Part shown: in pieces, positions 1 to 11,222 of the stretch
Position numbering within the stretch: position 1 is the first letter of the stretch
Layout: the number at the start of each line of letters is the position of its first letter
Source: Anaspis maculata
Taxonomy: Eukaryota; Arthropoda; Insecta; Coleoptera; Scraptiidae
Direction: 5' to 3'
DNA: 64,000 nucleotides
Assembly: GCA_949128115.1 (NCBI GenBank)
Contig: OX421963.1
Coordinates: 37,059,979-37,123,978, forward strand
Notes under the pieces: model-generated
The model's database searches: none
The model's input: the letters and a program-made list of their open reading frames with translations, nothing else
What the model was told of the DNA's origin: nothing
Made by a program: the position numbers and the translations under genes

Positions 1-435
1 GGTGCAGAATGCAATGAAAAGTTTTCGCTTTTTTTGATACTTTGGCCTCTGGGTCCCTTTTCCGGCAAAATTGCACATTATAATAACAAAATTATTGTAC
101 AATTTTGTATTCAATTAGGCTTTCTTTTCAACTCTCGCCGAATCGCACCCTATAATTTATACCATGTTATAGCCTAATGCTTGAGCTACAAAATGCAGTG
201 AAAAGGTTTTGCTATTTTTTGCTACTTTGGCCTCTAGGTCCCTTTTCAGGCAAAATTTCACATTTAAATAACAAAATTACTGTAAATTTTGTATCACGGA
301 GGATTTCTTTCCAACTTTCCCCATATCCCACCCTATAATTGATATACCATGTTATACTCTAATGTTTTAGCTACAAAATGCAATGAACAGATTTTGCTAC
401 TTTCCACTACTTTGGCCGCAAGGTCTCTCTCCAAG
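1..435. repeat. Tandem repeat, about 185-bp unit, 2.4 copies
   Basis: Three successive blocks begin with near-identical GCAATGAA/GCAGTGAAAAG motifs at about 10, 193 and 379. Each continues through a TTTGGCCTC(T/A)GGTCCC-like segment, an ATAACAAAATTA segment and a CCCTATAATT(T/G)ATA segment. The array runs off the left edge of the window, so its full length is unknown. No protein is evident. It could be satellite DNA or the internal repeat of a transposon. Confidence 0.75.
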
Positions 436-735
436 CCAAATCGCCCATAATGTGGAAACTAATTGAAAATTCCAGGCTTAGACTTCACATTACTAATCAC
501 CTTATTCATGATTAAAGTGGTAACTGGATGCGAGACTGCCCTCGGGTCTCCCCGCAATAATGCTCATAAAGTATTTTTTAATTAATTATGCTCATATTAA
601 TAGAAATTAAGAAAAAGCACCAACACTAATTGGTTAAGTTGGTACATCATAGATAGCTAAAATTGGGCCCAAGACTTGCCCAACAAATTAATTCATGGAC
701 AGTTTTGGAAATTTTCGTCGGCTTTTTGGAATTTT

Positions 736-1380
736 ATCTCCTGTCCTATCCCCAATTCTGATGAAGCATGATTTCAAATATTTCTTCCTAGAATGTCTTT
801 GTCTATAATCACTTATTCTGAGAGTTTCGTGAACTTTTGTTGTTTTTTCTAAATTCCACCCCTATCGCTACCCCTATTATTTTGAAGAGATTTTTTTCTA
901 AAATTCTTTCTAAAAAATGCGGGACCATTGTCCACTGATTTTAATGAATTCAAAAATGTTGATCACTTTCTCGACATTTTCCCCCTTGTTTCATCCCCTA
1001 TTTTGATGTTGGGTTTTTTCCATGATTGTTCTCAAGAATGTCTATCTGTTATTTACTTCTTCTTAAAGTTTTTGTAAATTTTCGTCGTTATTTCGGAACT
1101 CCACCCCTATCACTATATTCTGAAGGTTATTTTTTCGTAAGTTTTTCCTTAGAACCTGTACTCTTCTGTCTACTGACTCCAATATTATTGAAAATTTTGC
1201 TATTTTTTTTGTTATTTTACCCTGTTCCATCCCTTATTTTGATATTGGATTTTGAAAAATAATTTTCCAAACAAGATCCACCCGTTTTCTACTTGTTCTG
1301 AGAGTTTCGAAAATTTTGGGCATTTCTTCAACATTTCACCCCCTGTCACAACCCCTAATCTGAATATAGATTTTTTCCAG
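736..1380. repeat. Degenerate tandem repeat, about 120-bp unit, about six copies
   Basis: A CCCCTATT.TGA-like core recurs at about 749, 871, 996, 1113, 1231 and 1350 (spacings 117 to 125). It is usually preceded by a pyrimidine-rich (A)TTCCACCCC stretch and followed by a T-rich run and a CTTCTGAGAGTTT-like segment. Units are strongly diverged, so the array is old. The frames through it are AT-rich by-products without protein features. Confidence 0.6.
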
Positions 1381-2800
1381 TATTTTAAACAAAAAATAAC
1401 AAAGTAACAAGAAAATTTCAACTTGAATTCTTTTTCGTTAGCTGTTCCTTCATCATAATTTCGAAAACGCCCAACTGATCTTGCTGTTGAGAAAATGTAG
1501 AAAAGACATTTCCAAGAAAACCTACTATATTTGAAAACAATTCGTTTGGGACAAGCTAGTGGCTCAGAAATGTAAGGATCTTTGGTCCTTCGAGACCTTT
1601 TGGTTCCGGCAGAATAAAAAAAATATTTCTTTATCCTGACTCTCAGTATTTTATTAATATTGTTGTAGAGCTGTTTCTCTACGATCTCTATCTCTATATT
1701 TTCGGAAGAAGCTGAAACGTCCATGATGAGTACAAGACGCGAGTAAACCTACAGGTGTATCAAATTTAAATCGCGTCTTTTCAGGGAAAATGCAAAATTG
1801 AGTAGACTTTAATGTAAGACAACATATAAATATATTTAAGAGACGAATTGAACAAAGATACAAGTTTTTTCAAAAATGAACTTTGGGAATCGATTTTCTA
1901 TCATAATTTCAGAATGTTATAACCGATTCTACTAAAATTTAGCACATGCCCTATCTGGACACAAACCCACAACTCAGTGACATTATTTTCTCTATAGGAA
2001 ATCCAGTGAGGTCTGCTCCCTTCCTCCTCCCCAATCTTCAACGCCATTGATACATGTATGCGACCTTTGGATTTTCTGTTTCATTTGAAGAAAAAAGTTA
2101 TTCTTGCAAAATTTTGATCGAATGCTCATTTTGGAAAAAATTGGTTTGAATATTTGAAGAACATCTGGAAAACCCAGTTTCAAGGGATATAAAACCAAAA
2201 TCAAGAAAATTCACAATTATTCCATTGAAATAGAATTTCTATGCTTCTTAAAGAAGACCACAACACAAAAATCGAGTCTATATTTTATTTAACCAACTTA
2301 TGAGGAAGGTAGTTGAAGAGTATACGGAACAAATCTAAGTTTTCTATACGAGTCCGATAAAACGTTTTGAAAATATCATCGTGACGTCACTTGGGAAGAT
2401 GTTCTCACCTAGATTTTCACCTATCACGTTCCCATGGTGTTGTTATTTCTGTTATTGTCGTTCTGACAAACGTTCAAACAATCAGTAATAATTATGGCAG
2501 GCTTGAAACCGTCGTCATCTCATCGGCAACGAAATCAGGTATAGGTATGCCCGTGTGTAGTCATAGGTAGCCCGTGAAAATTTGCCCCTATGACGTCATT
2601 GTCGTTCTTAATTATAGCCTCAGCGCCCGCCACGAGATAAGTAAATTTACAACACCCTATGCAATCGTTCCAGTTTTTTCAACTCTTTCATCTGACACCG
2701 ACTTGTATTTTGTGTTGTGGTCTTTTTTAAGTCAAGAAACCATCATTTTATTCATTTTAGCTAAGGGACAACAGTTTTCAGTATTAAAATTAAAATAATT
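1381..2800. other. No recognised gene or repeat
   Basis: AT-rich DNA without a motif-bearing reading frame, tRNA or convincing inverted repeat. Short open frames on both strands show no domain and no biased composition. Confidence 0.5.
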
Positions 2801-2975
2801 TAATGTTTTTCTCCTTCTCGGCTCTTATCGCGGCCATAGGAGTGTGTGTTGCCTTTATTAGATCTGAATATACTTGAAAAATTCCATTCTGCGATACAAC
2901 ACCCAGACTTGAATCACCGGGAATCGAACCCGGAGCCTCACTTCACCGAGCAGGTGCGCATCTCACTCGAGCAGA
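2801..2975 (-). mobile_element. tRNA-derived SINE (family A)
   Basis: Read on the minus strand, the element opens near 2975 with a tRNA-like head. It contains an exact Pol III B box, GGTTCGATTCC, in an intact T-arm (about 2917-2940), with a weaker A-box region upstream. A non-tRNA body follows, ending in an A/T-rich tail near 2801. It does not fold as a full tRNA and lacks a matching acceptor stem, so a SINE is preferred to a tRNA gene. No clear target-site duplication was found. Confidence 0.55.
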
Positions 2976-3450
2976 TAATTCATTCTTAACAAAACGTAAA
3001 ACGTAAAAAACCTCAATAATTTCACGATGTTATTATGATTTTCATCTCTAACGATGATTTTATCCAATTATCCTGAAAAAATTTAGCCCAATACTCTTTG
3101 ACATGGATTTTTTTGCGAAAGCAAAGTTTTAAATGAAAAGGTTTTCCCTTACCTCGAAGAAGGAAATTTTTCATTATATTACTTATGTTGTAACATTTTT
3201 TTATTGTTGTGCTTTTGTTAATTTCAAGTGAAAACAAACAACCTATCTAAATAGTTCCTGTGTTTGTATTTTTTTCAGTTTGATTTGGTGTTCGAGTTTT
3301 CTCAGATTCAAATTCATCAGGTATTTCATTAGTTGGTTATTTATTTTAAAAGACACTATGATAAAATATTTGTACCAATTTTAATAAATCAACATTTGTA
3401 ATTTATTGTTATTGGTCTATTTGAATTTTACAGCCAATAGTATTGTGTAA
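2976..3450. other. No recognised feature
   Basis: AT-rich spacer between a SINE and a retroelement protein fragment. No repeat structure or protein motif was seen. Confidence 0.45.
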
Positions 3451-3771
3451 AATAAGAATTTGTCGGCGAAAAAAGGAGGAGCAGCAGCAGCCAAAGCCGA
3501 AGAGCTAAAATTTGAAAAATATTCGGAAATGGACGACAATTACATCGTTTGTCCTTTCGGTGAAGAGACATTGGGTTCCTGGGGTCCGTCGGCCAAATCT
3601 TTAATTTCGGAAATTAGTCGTAGAATTTTTGAAAAGACTGGTGAGTTTCGTTCCAAAGAGTTCTTGACGCAGAGGGTCAGTTTGGAGATTCAGAGAGGCA
3701 ACGCCATTACCATACTGTCCACTCTTCCTGCTCAAAGATCTTTTGACGAAATTTACTATATCCTTCGCTAA
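3451..3771 (+). pseudogene. Retroelement polyprotein C-terminal fragment
   Basis: The frame runs from just after a TAA (about 3451) to a TAA at 3769-3771. An alanine/lysine-rich start leads to EETLGSWGPSAKSLI, then RSKEFLTQRVSLEIQRGN near residue 70. From memory of the family, the ET(L/M)GxWGxxA ... R..FL.QR(I/V)S..IQRGNA pattern is the conserved tail that follows the reverse transcriptase in a retroelement family common in arthropods and cnidarians. No reverse transcriptase precedes it, so it is a 5'-truncated relic. A second tail fragment (TQRIGIEIQRANAASVMG) lies at 32.8 kb and a related upstream region at 51.0-51.3 kb. Host cooption is possible but unsupported. Confidence 0.5.
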
Positions 3772-3808
3772 ATTCTTGTTTATAGGATTGTTCATGTTTA
3801 CTCTTCAA

Positions 3809-3953
3809 CCTCGGGTTCCACCAAAATTTTAAGAGCAGATTAAATCTATCACGCTGATAGTTGCTATGCACCAGCCAATAGGATGGCCAGTTGCTTAGTT
3901 ACTATCAGCGTGATAAAGTTATCTCGCTGATAAAAGTTTGGTGGAACCCGAGG
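3809..3953 (-). mobile_element. 145-bp MITE derived from the THAP element at 48.7 kb
   Basis: The ends are inverted repeats: CCTCGGGTTCCACCAAA at the left and its complement at the right. Subterminal TATCACGCTGATA-type repeats make nearly the whole element self-complementary. Its reverse complement matches the left terminus of the 933-bp element at 48676-49608 up to the GGCCATCCTAT segment, then jumps to that element's right terminus at ATTGGCTGGTGCATAG. It is therefore an internal-deletion derivative. Flanks are CAA at the left and TAA at the right, an imperfect 3-bp duplication. Confidence 0.85.
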
Positions 3954-4286
3954 TAAATGTTATACCGTATAATTGTGATCCTAATAATGAAATTTCAATT
4001 TTCAAAAAAAATACTATGCTTGAACGTGGAAAACGCCATTTGGCGAAATAGTGAGGCGACCGCTCGTACCTAATGCTAGAGAAAGAAGTGACCCATAGTG
4101 TTCGCTGCGTGCGCATTTCCCAGTGACTGGACATGTGTTTTTTGGAACATCGACACAATAAGTAGCTCTAAGAAATAAAATTATTTCCAAACATATGCGT
4201 TATCTTTTTGGAAATAAGATTCATTGATGTAATATTTGTTTTTCTAATTGAATTTTTAGTTTGCAAATGGTAAGAATAATGCATTC

Positions 4287-4341
4287 CCTGACAGGTATCA
4301 GGTATGCATCATATGACCTGACCTGACAGGTATGCATCATA
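4287..4341. repeat. Short direct repeat CCTGACAGGTAT
   Basis: CCTGACAGGTAT occurs at 4287 and 4322, each followed closely by a GGTATGCATCAT block. This is a local duplication of about 35 bp with no apparent gene context. Confidence 0.7.
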
Positions 4342-4834
4342 CTCCCAAAATGGGAGGTGTAGTGACCTACTTAATAACCTCGTTGAGTGTAATTTGTCAG
4401 CACATTCTTGTACCATTATTATACCCGATATTATACTTATCTATTTAAGCAGTAACGTAGACTAGGGGAATCAATTATAATAAACACCATAAAACACTCA
4501 ACACCTGTTTGTATTTCGAGCACCTGCCCAAAGGGCACCTCAATTTATTTATATATCCATTTGAAGTAAAATGAGTACCTAATCAAAATTCCTCATGCAT
4601 CGAACTGGAAACTGGAACAGCCATGCCAAAAAAGACTATGCAGATTTTTGTCTTCGTGGTTTGCCAAGTATTTAGAACTATATCAGTTGAAAAATACACC
4701 CACGGTTTCTCTGTAACAGTTTTATTAAAAATCCGTCTAAATTAAAAAAATCCACCTGATCACGCGATAAGTGTTTCAACTGCTATAAATCAGGCCATTT
4801 GATGACTGTATGCTTTTCGCCAAACTATATTATA

Positions 4835-4918
4835 GTCAGGATGGCCGAGTGGTCTAAGGCGCTGCGTTCAGGTCGCAGTCCACTTCTGTGGGCGTGGGTT
4901 CGAATCCCACTTCTGACA
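4835..4918 (+). tRNA. tRNA-Leu (CAG)
   Basis: The acceptor stem GTCAGGA pairs with TTCTGAC (one G-U pair), with discriminator A at 4918, the usual leucine identity base. The A box region GGCCGAGTGGTCTAAGGC and B box GGTTCGAATCC are both canonical. The anticodon stem CTGCG/CGCAG encloses a loop carrying CAG. A variable arm follows (TCCACTTCTGTGGGC), as expected for a class II leucine tRNA. Length is 84 nt with no intron. A T7 run about seven bases downstream is a Pol III terminator. It looks intact and functional. Confidence 0.97.
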
Positions 4919-6160
4919 AAACTTTTTTTAACTTTTTTTGCTTTTTTTTTGCTTTTAAAAAAATGAAACAATACTCCTATTAAACTATACGGCGTCTAAA
5001 CTTGTAAACAAACATTTTTTTTCTGACAACAGATGTAACCTATGCCTTGTAGAGTATATTTTGCTATACGGTGGAGCATGTGCCGTAAATATAGATGAAT
5101 TTGTCTATATCGCGTATACAATAATAGCTATTTTGTGACAATTTTTTTTTGCGAAAACAGTACATTATGAAATTTTAATTCAGAATAATGCACATGCATG
5201 CTTTTTGGGGTGATAGCTTGGAATTTAATCGAGGATTTAATATCTAAACGTGGGAAAATAAATATATAATATTTATATAATACTTAAATACTTCCTCAAC
5301 CTTGATATAGGGTTGCAATATATTTTTAACATTTGCCCTCGAAATATCGGATTCAGCGCCTGCTTAAAAATAATTTCACCATTGTGCTCGAAAGTGCCTG
5401 AGAAGCATCATGGCGCGCGCGGTTTTAAAAGCGAAGCAAAAAATAATCGAACAATTATAAATGGATTTCAGCGCGTCCTTTGACACGTTGATGGAGTGTA
5501 ACGGATGTGAGGGCATTATTTAGAGAGGGCAAAAGAACTGACTTGTGCACAGAGTTCCTGGGGGTTAGTGACTGCGGTGATATTTATTAATGGTGTTGGG
5601 TAGAGATTTCAGCCGGTATGCAGCCCTTTGTAAGTGGAGCTGTTAGCTATAACGCTGCGAAAATGGATAGGTACTCCACACAAACTACCGATTTACCACG
5701 TAGTTTGTCACAGATATGCTTTGAGCACTTCTCTGCTCTTGTGCTGTCTCGTCTCTGTATGTCACTTGCGCCGAGCATGTCCTAGAGAAAACGTGTAAGA
5801 CTAGAAAAGACAATAATTTATGGGAAAGTAAGTATTTAGATTGACAAGGACTAGAGAGTGACTGAGAATAGGGAATGGGGCACGTTCACGTCGGAGTGAA
5901 GTTACAAACTGTCAACAGTCTCAATTCAAAGTAAAGCCTCGAGTAAAGCTGAAAGCTGTCATTTGCAAGAATCGAGGCAAGAATCATTTTAATAAGTGCA
6001 TTATGGGAATATTAGTGCAGTCAATCATCGGTCGGTGCAGTATAGAGATGTTCCCATTGCGATTTGAAAACAGGTTGATAATGATCTCGGGTAGTAGTAA
6101 ACAAGTGAATATCCCCTCACGTGCGTGAGTCGCAATAGCGCATTTTCTTAGTGCAGATCT
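4919..6160. other. No recognised gene
   Basis: AT-rich spacer after tRNA-Leu. Small frames (for example around 5984-6226 on the minus strand) have no recognisable domain. No terminal inverted repeats were found. Confidence 0.5.
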
Positions 6161-6164
6161 GTCA

Positions 6165-6890
6165 TTGATAGAAATAAAGTCCGGCTTGAAAATTAAATGT
6201 TCATGCGAAACAAGAGTGAGTTTCACGTTTCATGACAATCGTTCCACTAATGAGGAATTTCAATATGGCGGCCAAGATAGCGGCGGAATAATGAAATTCA
6301 ACTCGAAAATAAGAATGATTAAACGAGACAAGGCGACAAGAGTGAGTTCCAAGTTTCATGGAAATCCCTCCACTAATAACAATAACAGATTTCGATATAA
6401 AGGCTAAAATGGCGGCGAAATCATGAAATTCAGCTTGAAAATTAGAATGTTTATACAAGACAAGAGTAAGTTCCAAGTTTCATGTCAAATGCTCCACTAA
6501 TAAGAGATTTCAATATGGCGGTCAAGATGGCGGCGAAATCATGGAAATCATCTTGAAAATAAGAATGTTCATATAAGATAAGAATAAGTTCCAAGTTTCA
6601 TGACAATCGTTTCACTAATAATAGATTTCAATATGGCGGCCAAGATGGCGGCGCAACCATGAAATCCAATCTGCTCAATGGCCACCCTTGAGAACCTAAG
6701 CTATCTATCGGAAAAAGTTCCAGGGCTCTAGGTTCACTCCCCGAGGAGAAGTCCAATTTCTTAGAAGGGCACAGGAAATCTTTGTTTTTTGATGATAATA
6801 ATAGTAATAACTATGTATGTATAAAAAAAATAATGTCCATTGGCCACCCTTGGGGATATCAGCTATCCATCAGACGAAGTTCTTGCTACT
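6165..6890 (+). repeat. Tandem-array element with ATGGCGGC-bearing units (copy 1)
   Basis: Four units of about 118 to 126 bp are marked by CACTAAT at 6245, 6371, 6495 and 6613. Each has a CAAGTTTCATG-like segment and a TTTCAATATGGCGGCCAAGATGGCGGC-like segment (imperfect in units 1 and 2). After the array comes a conserved flank containing TTGGCCACCCTTGGGGATA. The array and flank recur in reverse orientation at 34.11-34.79 kb, so this is one dispersed element. The frames crossing it are repeat by-products. Confidence 0.8.
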
Positions 6891-8243
6891 TCTTTGTTGT
6901 TGTAACGTCGCTATTAATTAATGGGCAATATGCATTGGCCCCAACACTGTCCATTCGTCTAGCTAGTTATACATTTCAGTGCATGTCCCTCTATGAATAC
7001 TAGAACAAGTATTCACATTCACATCTTCACATCACACTCAACAACATTCAGTCCGAGAAGTTATCTTTCTGCTCTGACGTCGCTTAGAATTAGGCAACAT
7101 TTTTGCCTTTGCCCTCTTCTAGATCTTCCTAGAACTAGAACCAAAAGCAGGAACACTTAACAATTTCTTCTGTTGGGATTAGTGCAAGCATTCATGAACT
7201 CGTTGGAAAGTTTTCTATATAAACTCCAGGATGCTGGCGCTTCGAAATAATCAGCATACGCTTTGACGCTCTACATTCAAAAACACCTGTTGGTGCTGTA
7301 GGTACCTATACCATTCTGCAGATATTTATTTGTAATTTTAAACCCATCCATCATTCATCAATCAATAATACCTGGATCGTATTATCCGAATACACAAACA
7401 CAAAAGAGATTAAAAGAGAATCATGTGTACAGTGAACGACACACAGGGGACACTTAATCAATAGGGGACTGGGAGCTGCTAGCAAGGGAGAGGTTTTTGG
7501 CGGAAAATGAGAAAACGTTGCAAAGCAGCAGATGTTAACACGACACCAGTAATCACTTCGATTCAAATTAGGTAGGTAGGTTGCGTGCCATCGAGAACGA
7601 TCCCCCATCAGCATATAAAGGGTGAAGGGATAAGGTTATAGGGATAATGGGGCGTGTCCATTTATTTTTTATAGCAGCAGTGAACTTGGCCTAGAGAACC
7701 GCAACTAAGGTGGTAATTTGAGGGTGCATGATTGGACTTGTGATAGGTCTTTGGCTTGAATATGCATCAGGCATCAGTTATGCAAGTTCAGCACTGACCT
7801 TCTAATGGAGTTGTGTACCTATATCTGGGCGTACGGAGATTTACCAGAAATAAGTACATATACTAACATTTTCACGCCTGGCAGTTTTTTGTCCATTTTC
7901 TTATAATTCGATCATATTGAGAAATAAAACTGCACCCAAGGAAACTTTGGAAAACAATATGTTATTTACGTGTACTCAACTGAAATGCAAGCAATGATTT
8001 ATTGACAAAATATAAATAGTCAACACACAGTGAAGCATAAGATACAGTGTGTTCATTTTCAAACTCTTCACCCTAGAATTTTGCCGCCGACATATAGGTC
8101 CGTTTTTATTTTGAGGGGAACATCTGGAACATGCATTGCCAAATTTTTATCTTCAATTCCTTCGCCCCCACTCTACCCTACTCTCAATTTTAAATAGCAT
8201 TTGTTTATCTTGTGATAATTGAATTCAAAGTGGCATTACCTAC
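6891..8243. other. No recognised gene
   Basis: Spacer up to the hAT element. Only short, motif-free frames were seen. Confidence 0.5.
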
Positions 8244-8331
8244 CTTACGATTAGAGCTGGGCCGATACCAGGATTTCAGATACCGATACCGATACTCAGA
8301 TACTGACTTTTCCGATACCGATACACAGATA

Positions 8332-9461
8332 CATGTATCTAGGGTTACCAACCGTACTCTTTAAAGAGTACAGGTACTCTTTTTGAGGTGATAGAGTGGC
8401 GTACTATCACTTTTCACATTTTGAAGCCAAATGTACTCTTTTTGATTTATTCGGACGACATTTTCCCATTATTCTCTTTTCCTAGCTATAGGCCATGTAA
8501 TATTGAATAATTTGCACTTCTTCCCTCCGCTAGTGATTCCACAAATTAGGTATGTTCTTCGGCACATGCATACTGCTGTGGATTTAAGACACATTCAAAA
8601 CTAATAATCTCACTCTCACTGCAGTGTTGTGACTACTGTGCAGTGCGATATTGGTGACATCTGTGTCAGTACCTACTGTCAGTAATGTAACCACTAACCA
8701 AAGCTCCCTGTACCTACTGGCTACGTTTACACCGTGGCTTTGGTCCGCGACCTAAGCACTAAATTCGACCCAAATAAATTTAGTCCACGTGGTGTAAACG
8801 ATCGCAGTCAAGGACCAAATTAGGACCAAGTAGCTTGGGTCAGGTCTCCGTTTAGCCGTAGACTAGAGTAAATTTAGTTTTTATATTTATTTAGTTTAAG
8901 TTCATATTTTAAAATAGGTCAGCCGCGTTAGTCTGCCGGTGAAAACGCTGGAAAAGAAGAATTACTTTAGGTGGAATTTGGGTCAGTGCTTGGGTCAGTC
9001 CAGTTTTAGTCCACCGGTGTAAACGTAGCCACTGTCACATTCGCACGCAATCACGCATGCGGCCAAAATCCAAAAATATTAGTAAATTTTATCAACTATA
9101 CTTTTGTTTTTATTTCACTTTTCCGTTGTGTTTTACATTAGGACGCCATCATATACATATAATATGCAATACATGCGAAAAGGTGGATTCTTATGTGCGA
9201 ATATCGCAAGATCTTGATTATCAATTGTCATATTTGAAGGGTCAGCAAATCCTTCAAAAATTCGAATTTTGCGAGTGTCTCTAAATTTTTTTACGAACAT
9301 GCTTAAATGGGAATCCCCCTCAAGTCTTTATGGTAGGTATTCAAAACTAATTGACCACGCCCCTTTTCCCGAAAAATTTTTGTCTGCGGCGCTATTTCGC
9401 TCGCTTCGCTCGTACTTGTACTCTTTTTGTGTGGTTTGAGGATGGTAACCCTACATGTATC
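8332..9461. mobile_element. Second hAT-type element nested in the first
   Basis: The element is 8340-9453 (1114 bp), with ends TAGGGTTACCA and TGGTAACCCTA and an 8-bp duplication CATGTATC at 8332-8339 and 9454-9461. It splits the outer hAT copy. GTACTCTTT motifs are repeated near both ends. I recognise no transposase: the frame at 9057-9284 is open but has no hAT or BED-finger motif. It is probably non-autonomous or internally decayed, and is itself interrupted by the MITE at 8719-9030. Confidence 0.88.
8716..9033. mobile_element. 312-bp MITE nested in the inner hAT-type element
   Basis: The element is 8719-9030, with inverted ends GGCTACGTTTACACCG and CGGTGTAAACGTAGCC, flanked by a 3-bp ACT duplication (8716-8718 and 9031-9033). 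GGTC/GACC-rich subterminal motifs (GGTCCGCGACC, GGGTCAGG, TTGGGTCAGT) recur through the body. There is no coding capacity. A 3-bp duplication suggests the PIF/Harbinger style, although ACT is not its classic TTA/TAA target. Confidence 0.8.
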
Positions 9462-9587
9462 TGAAATCTAATTTAAAGTCGGAAAAACGCGAGATTCCCT
9501 TAAATTAGCTGCATCAAGTAAGAATTACTTAGTTTCAAGTATATTTTTCAGTTTTTCATAAACAAGGTTCAATCAAAATTATTATTA

Positions 9588-9835
9588 TCAACATTTTCGA
9601 TTCAAATTCGAACAATAATCGAATAAAGAAAAACATAGAAAATTCTTGATCATTTTCCAACAAATTCCTTTATTTTTCAAAGATATAAGCTGTTGCACAT
9701 GCTCTGCAGTCAGACTTGTCCTTTTGATAGTTACGATGCCCCCAGTTTCAGAGAAAACTAACTCCGAAAACACAGAGCCTGCTGGATGGAATAGCAAGGT
9801 AGTATGCAGCCAGTTTTTTCACTGGATCTAAATGC
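9588..9835 (-). pseudogene. hAT transposase C-terminus (dimerisation region), frameshifted
   Basis: On the minus strand, one frame (about 9835 down to 9797) reads LDPVKKLAAYYLAIP. After a one-base shift the next frame (9797 down to 9588) reads PAGSVFSELVFSETGG, then IVTIKRTSLTAEHVQQLISL. This matches the hAT dimerisation region as I know it: a YLAIPATS.PSERVFS-like core, then a G.IV..KR..L....V..L..L block. Conserved Ser-Glu and Phe-Ser positions remain, but the frame is broken at the Pro-Ser junction and most of the N-terminal RNase H-like catalytic region is absent. It lies inside the outer hAT and independently supports that call. Confidence 0.85.
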
Positions 9836-10103
9836 AGATTTTGGACACTTTCAAACTACTGAACGCAAGCACCAGCTGATGATAAAAATCTGTTTGTATT
9901 AGACAAAAGAATTCTGGGAATTCCTGGGTGCAAAATAAAGTCCTGTATGGAGCCGAAGGCTGTGCGCGAGCGCCGCGTAATTTTCAGATACTTTTCAGAT
10001 ACAAGTATCTGAATTTTCTTGGTATCGGCATGTATCTGAAAATCGGAAGTATCGGCCGATACCAGATACTGAGTATCGGTATCGGCCCAGTTCTACTTAC
10101 GAT

Positions 10104-10490
10104 ACATTAAATTGAAGGTAATAAAATTCTCTTTCCGTGAAGAATTATTCAGAATTTTCTAAGGCATCACCTGACCCTTTCCAAAAATTTTCCCAGTATG
10201 GGCCGGGGCGAAGGGACTGAAGATAAAAATTTGGCAATAGTCGTACGTATATACTAGATGCGCCCTCGAGATAAAAACCGACCTGTTTCAGCGTTTTTCG
10301 AAGAAAAATTTTGGCGGCGAGAAATCTGGGGTGGGGTTGAAAACCATCCCGCATGGTATAAACATGATCCCGAAGACAAGGCCTTCCAAGCCATAGAAGA
10401 TTGGACACAGAAGATGAGGTGCCGACTGTCGAGACCGCCGCCCTCCAGCTACGCCGAAGTAGAAGTAGCTGAAACGTCTCATATGTCGTA
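10104..10490. other. Spacer with a 78-residue frame of unknown nature
   Basis: The frame at 10258-10491 (+) is comparatively GC-rich and includes PAWYKHDPEDKAFQAIEDWT and a Pro-rich RPPPSS stretch. It is unlike the AT-rich noise frames, but its start is unsupported and the opposite strand is equally open. I do not recognise it. Confidence 0.25.
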
Positions 10491-11163
10491 ATAAACTGCT
10501 ACACAATGAAGTTGTCGTTACCAAAAAAATTGCTGGACTTTGACGGCCAATTTACTTTCGATTGCCGAAAGTGGTTTCCATTCTGTTTATTGCGGTTACT
10601 AGCTCAATCTATCTTCAACAGATCCTGTAATTGTGAATATCAAGAAACTGCATGTAACATTTATACAGGGTGATATGTAAAAAAGTGAAAAATTGCGACA
10701 ACTTCATCGAACCTCCATTTGCAAAAATTTTCAAATTCCAATGTGAAAATCATGAAGTGCTATGCATTGTTTCGAAACGGTTTTGGAATTACCAAGATTC
10801 CAACAAAAATTCCATATAAAAATTCATATCTTCTGTGTAAGACCTCCACTCTTGGTAATTTCGAAATCGTTTCGAGACAAGGCATCACACTTTATGATTT
10901 TCACTTTTGAATTTGCCAAAAAAATTTTTTTCGCAAATGGGGGTTCGATAAAGTTGTCGCAATTTTTCATCTTTTTACATATCACCCTGTATAAATGTTA
11001 CATGCAGATTCTTGATAATCACAATTACGAAATCTGTTAAGGATAGATTGGGCTAGTAAACGCAATAAACAGAATGGAAATCACTTCCGGCAATCGAAAG
11101 TTATTGGCTGTCAAAGTCAAGCCATTTTTTTGGTGGCGACAACTTCATTGCGGAGCAGTTTAT
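10491..11163. mobile_element. 673-bp palindromic (foldback) element
   Basis: The left arm begins ATAAACTGCT at 10491 and the right arm ends AGCAGTTTAT at 11163. The arms correspond throughout: for example, TACAGGGTGATATGTAAAA on the left pairs with TTTTTACATATCACCCTGTA on the right. They meet near 10825 around ATTACCAAG/CTTGGTAAT. Arms are about 330 bp with scattered differences. There is no coding content and no confident target-site duplication. Confidence 0.85.
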
Positions 11164-11222
11164 GTCAATATATCCCGCTGCACCCAAACAAAAATTGTAT
11201 CTTTTCTGGCTGTGAAGCAATA

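Larger units (their letters stand above)
8244..10103 (-). mobile_element. hAT transposon with 8-bp target-site duplications, interrupted
   Basis: The element proper is 8252-10095. The ends are TAGAGCTGGGCCGATACC and the complement of TAGAACTGGGCCGATACC. Identical 8-bp CTTACGAT duplications flank it at 8244-8251 and 10096-10103, the hAT signature. GATAC motifs are packed just inside both ends. The transposase relic near 9.6-9.84 kb is on the minus strand. Another hAT-type element (8340-9453) is inserted in its left part, so without that insertion it would be only about 0.7 kb, a deleted derivative rather than a full autonomous copy. Confidence 0.93.

Noticed and set aside
1212..1724. 170-codon frame on the minus strand
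   Set aside because: It overlaps the degenerate 120-bp repeats, is Lys/Phe/Ile-rich as expected from AT bias, and shows no domain.
8340..9453. Ten-base duplication ACATGTATCT around the inner element
   Set aside because: Taking the terminal T and A as part of the inverted ends (TAGGG...CCCTA) gives a clean 8-bp CATGTATC, the usual hAT size.
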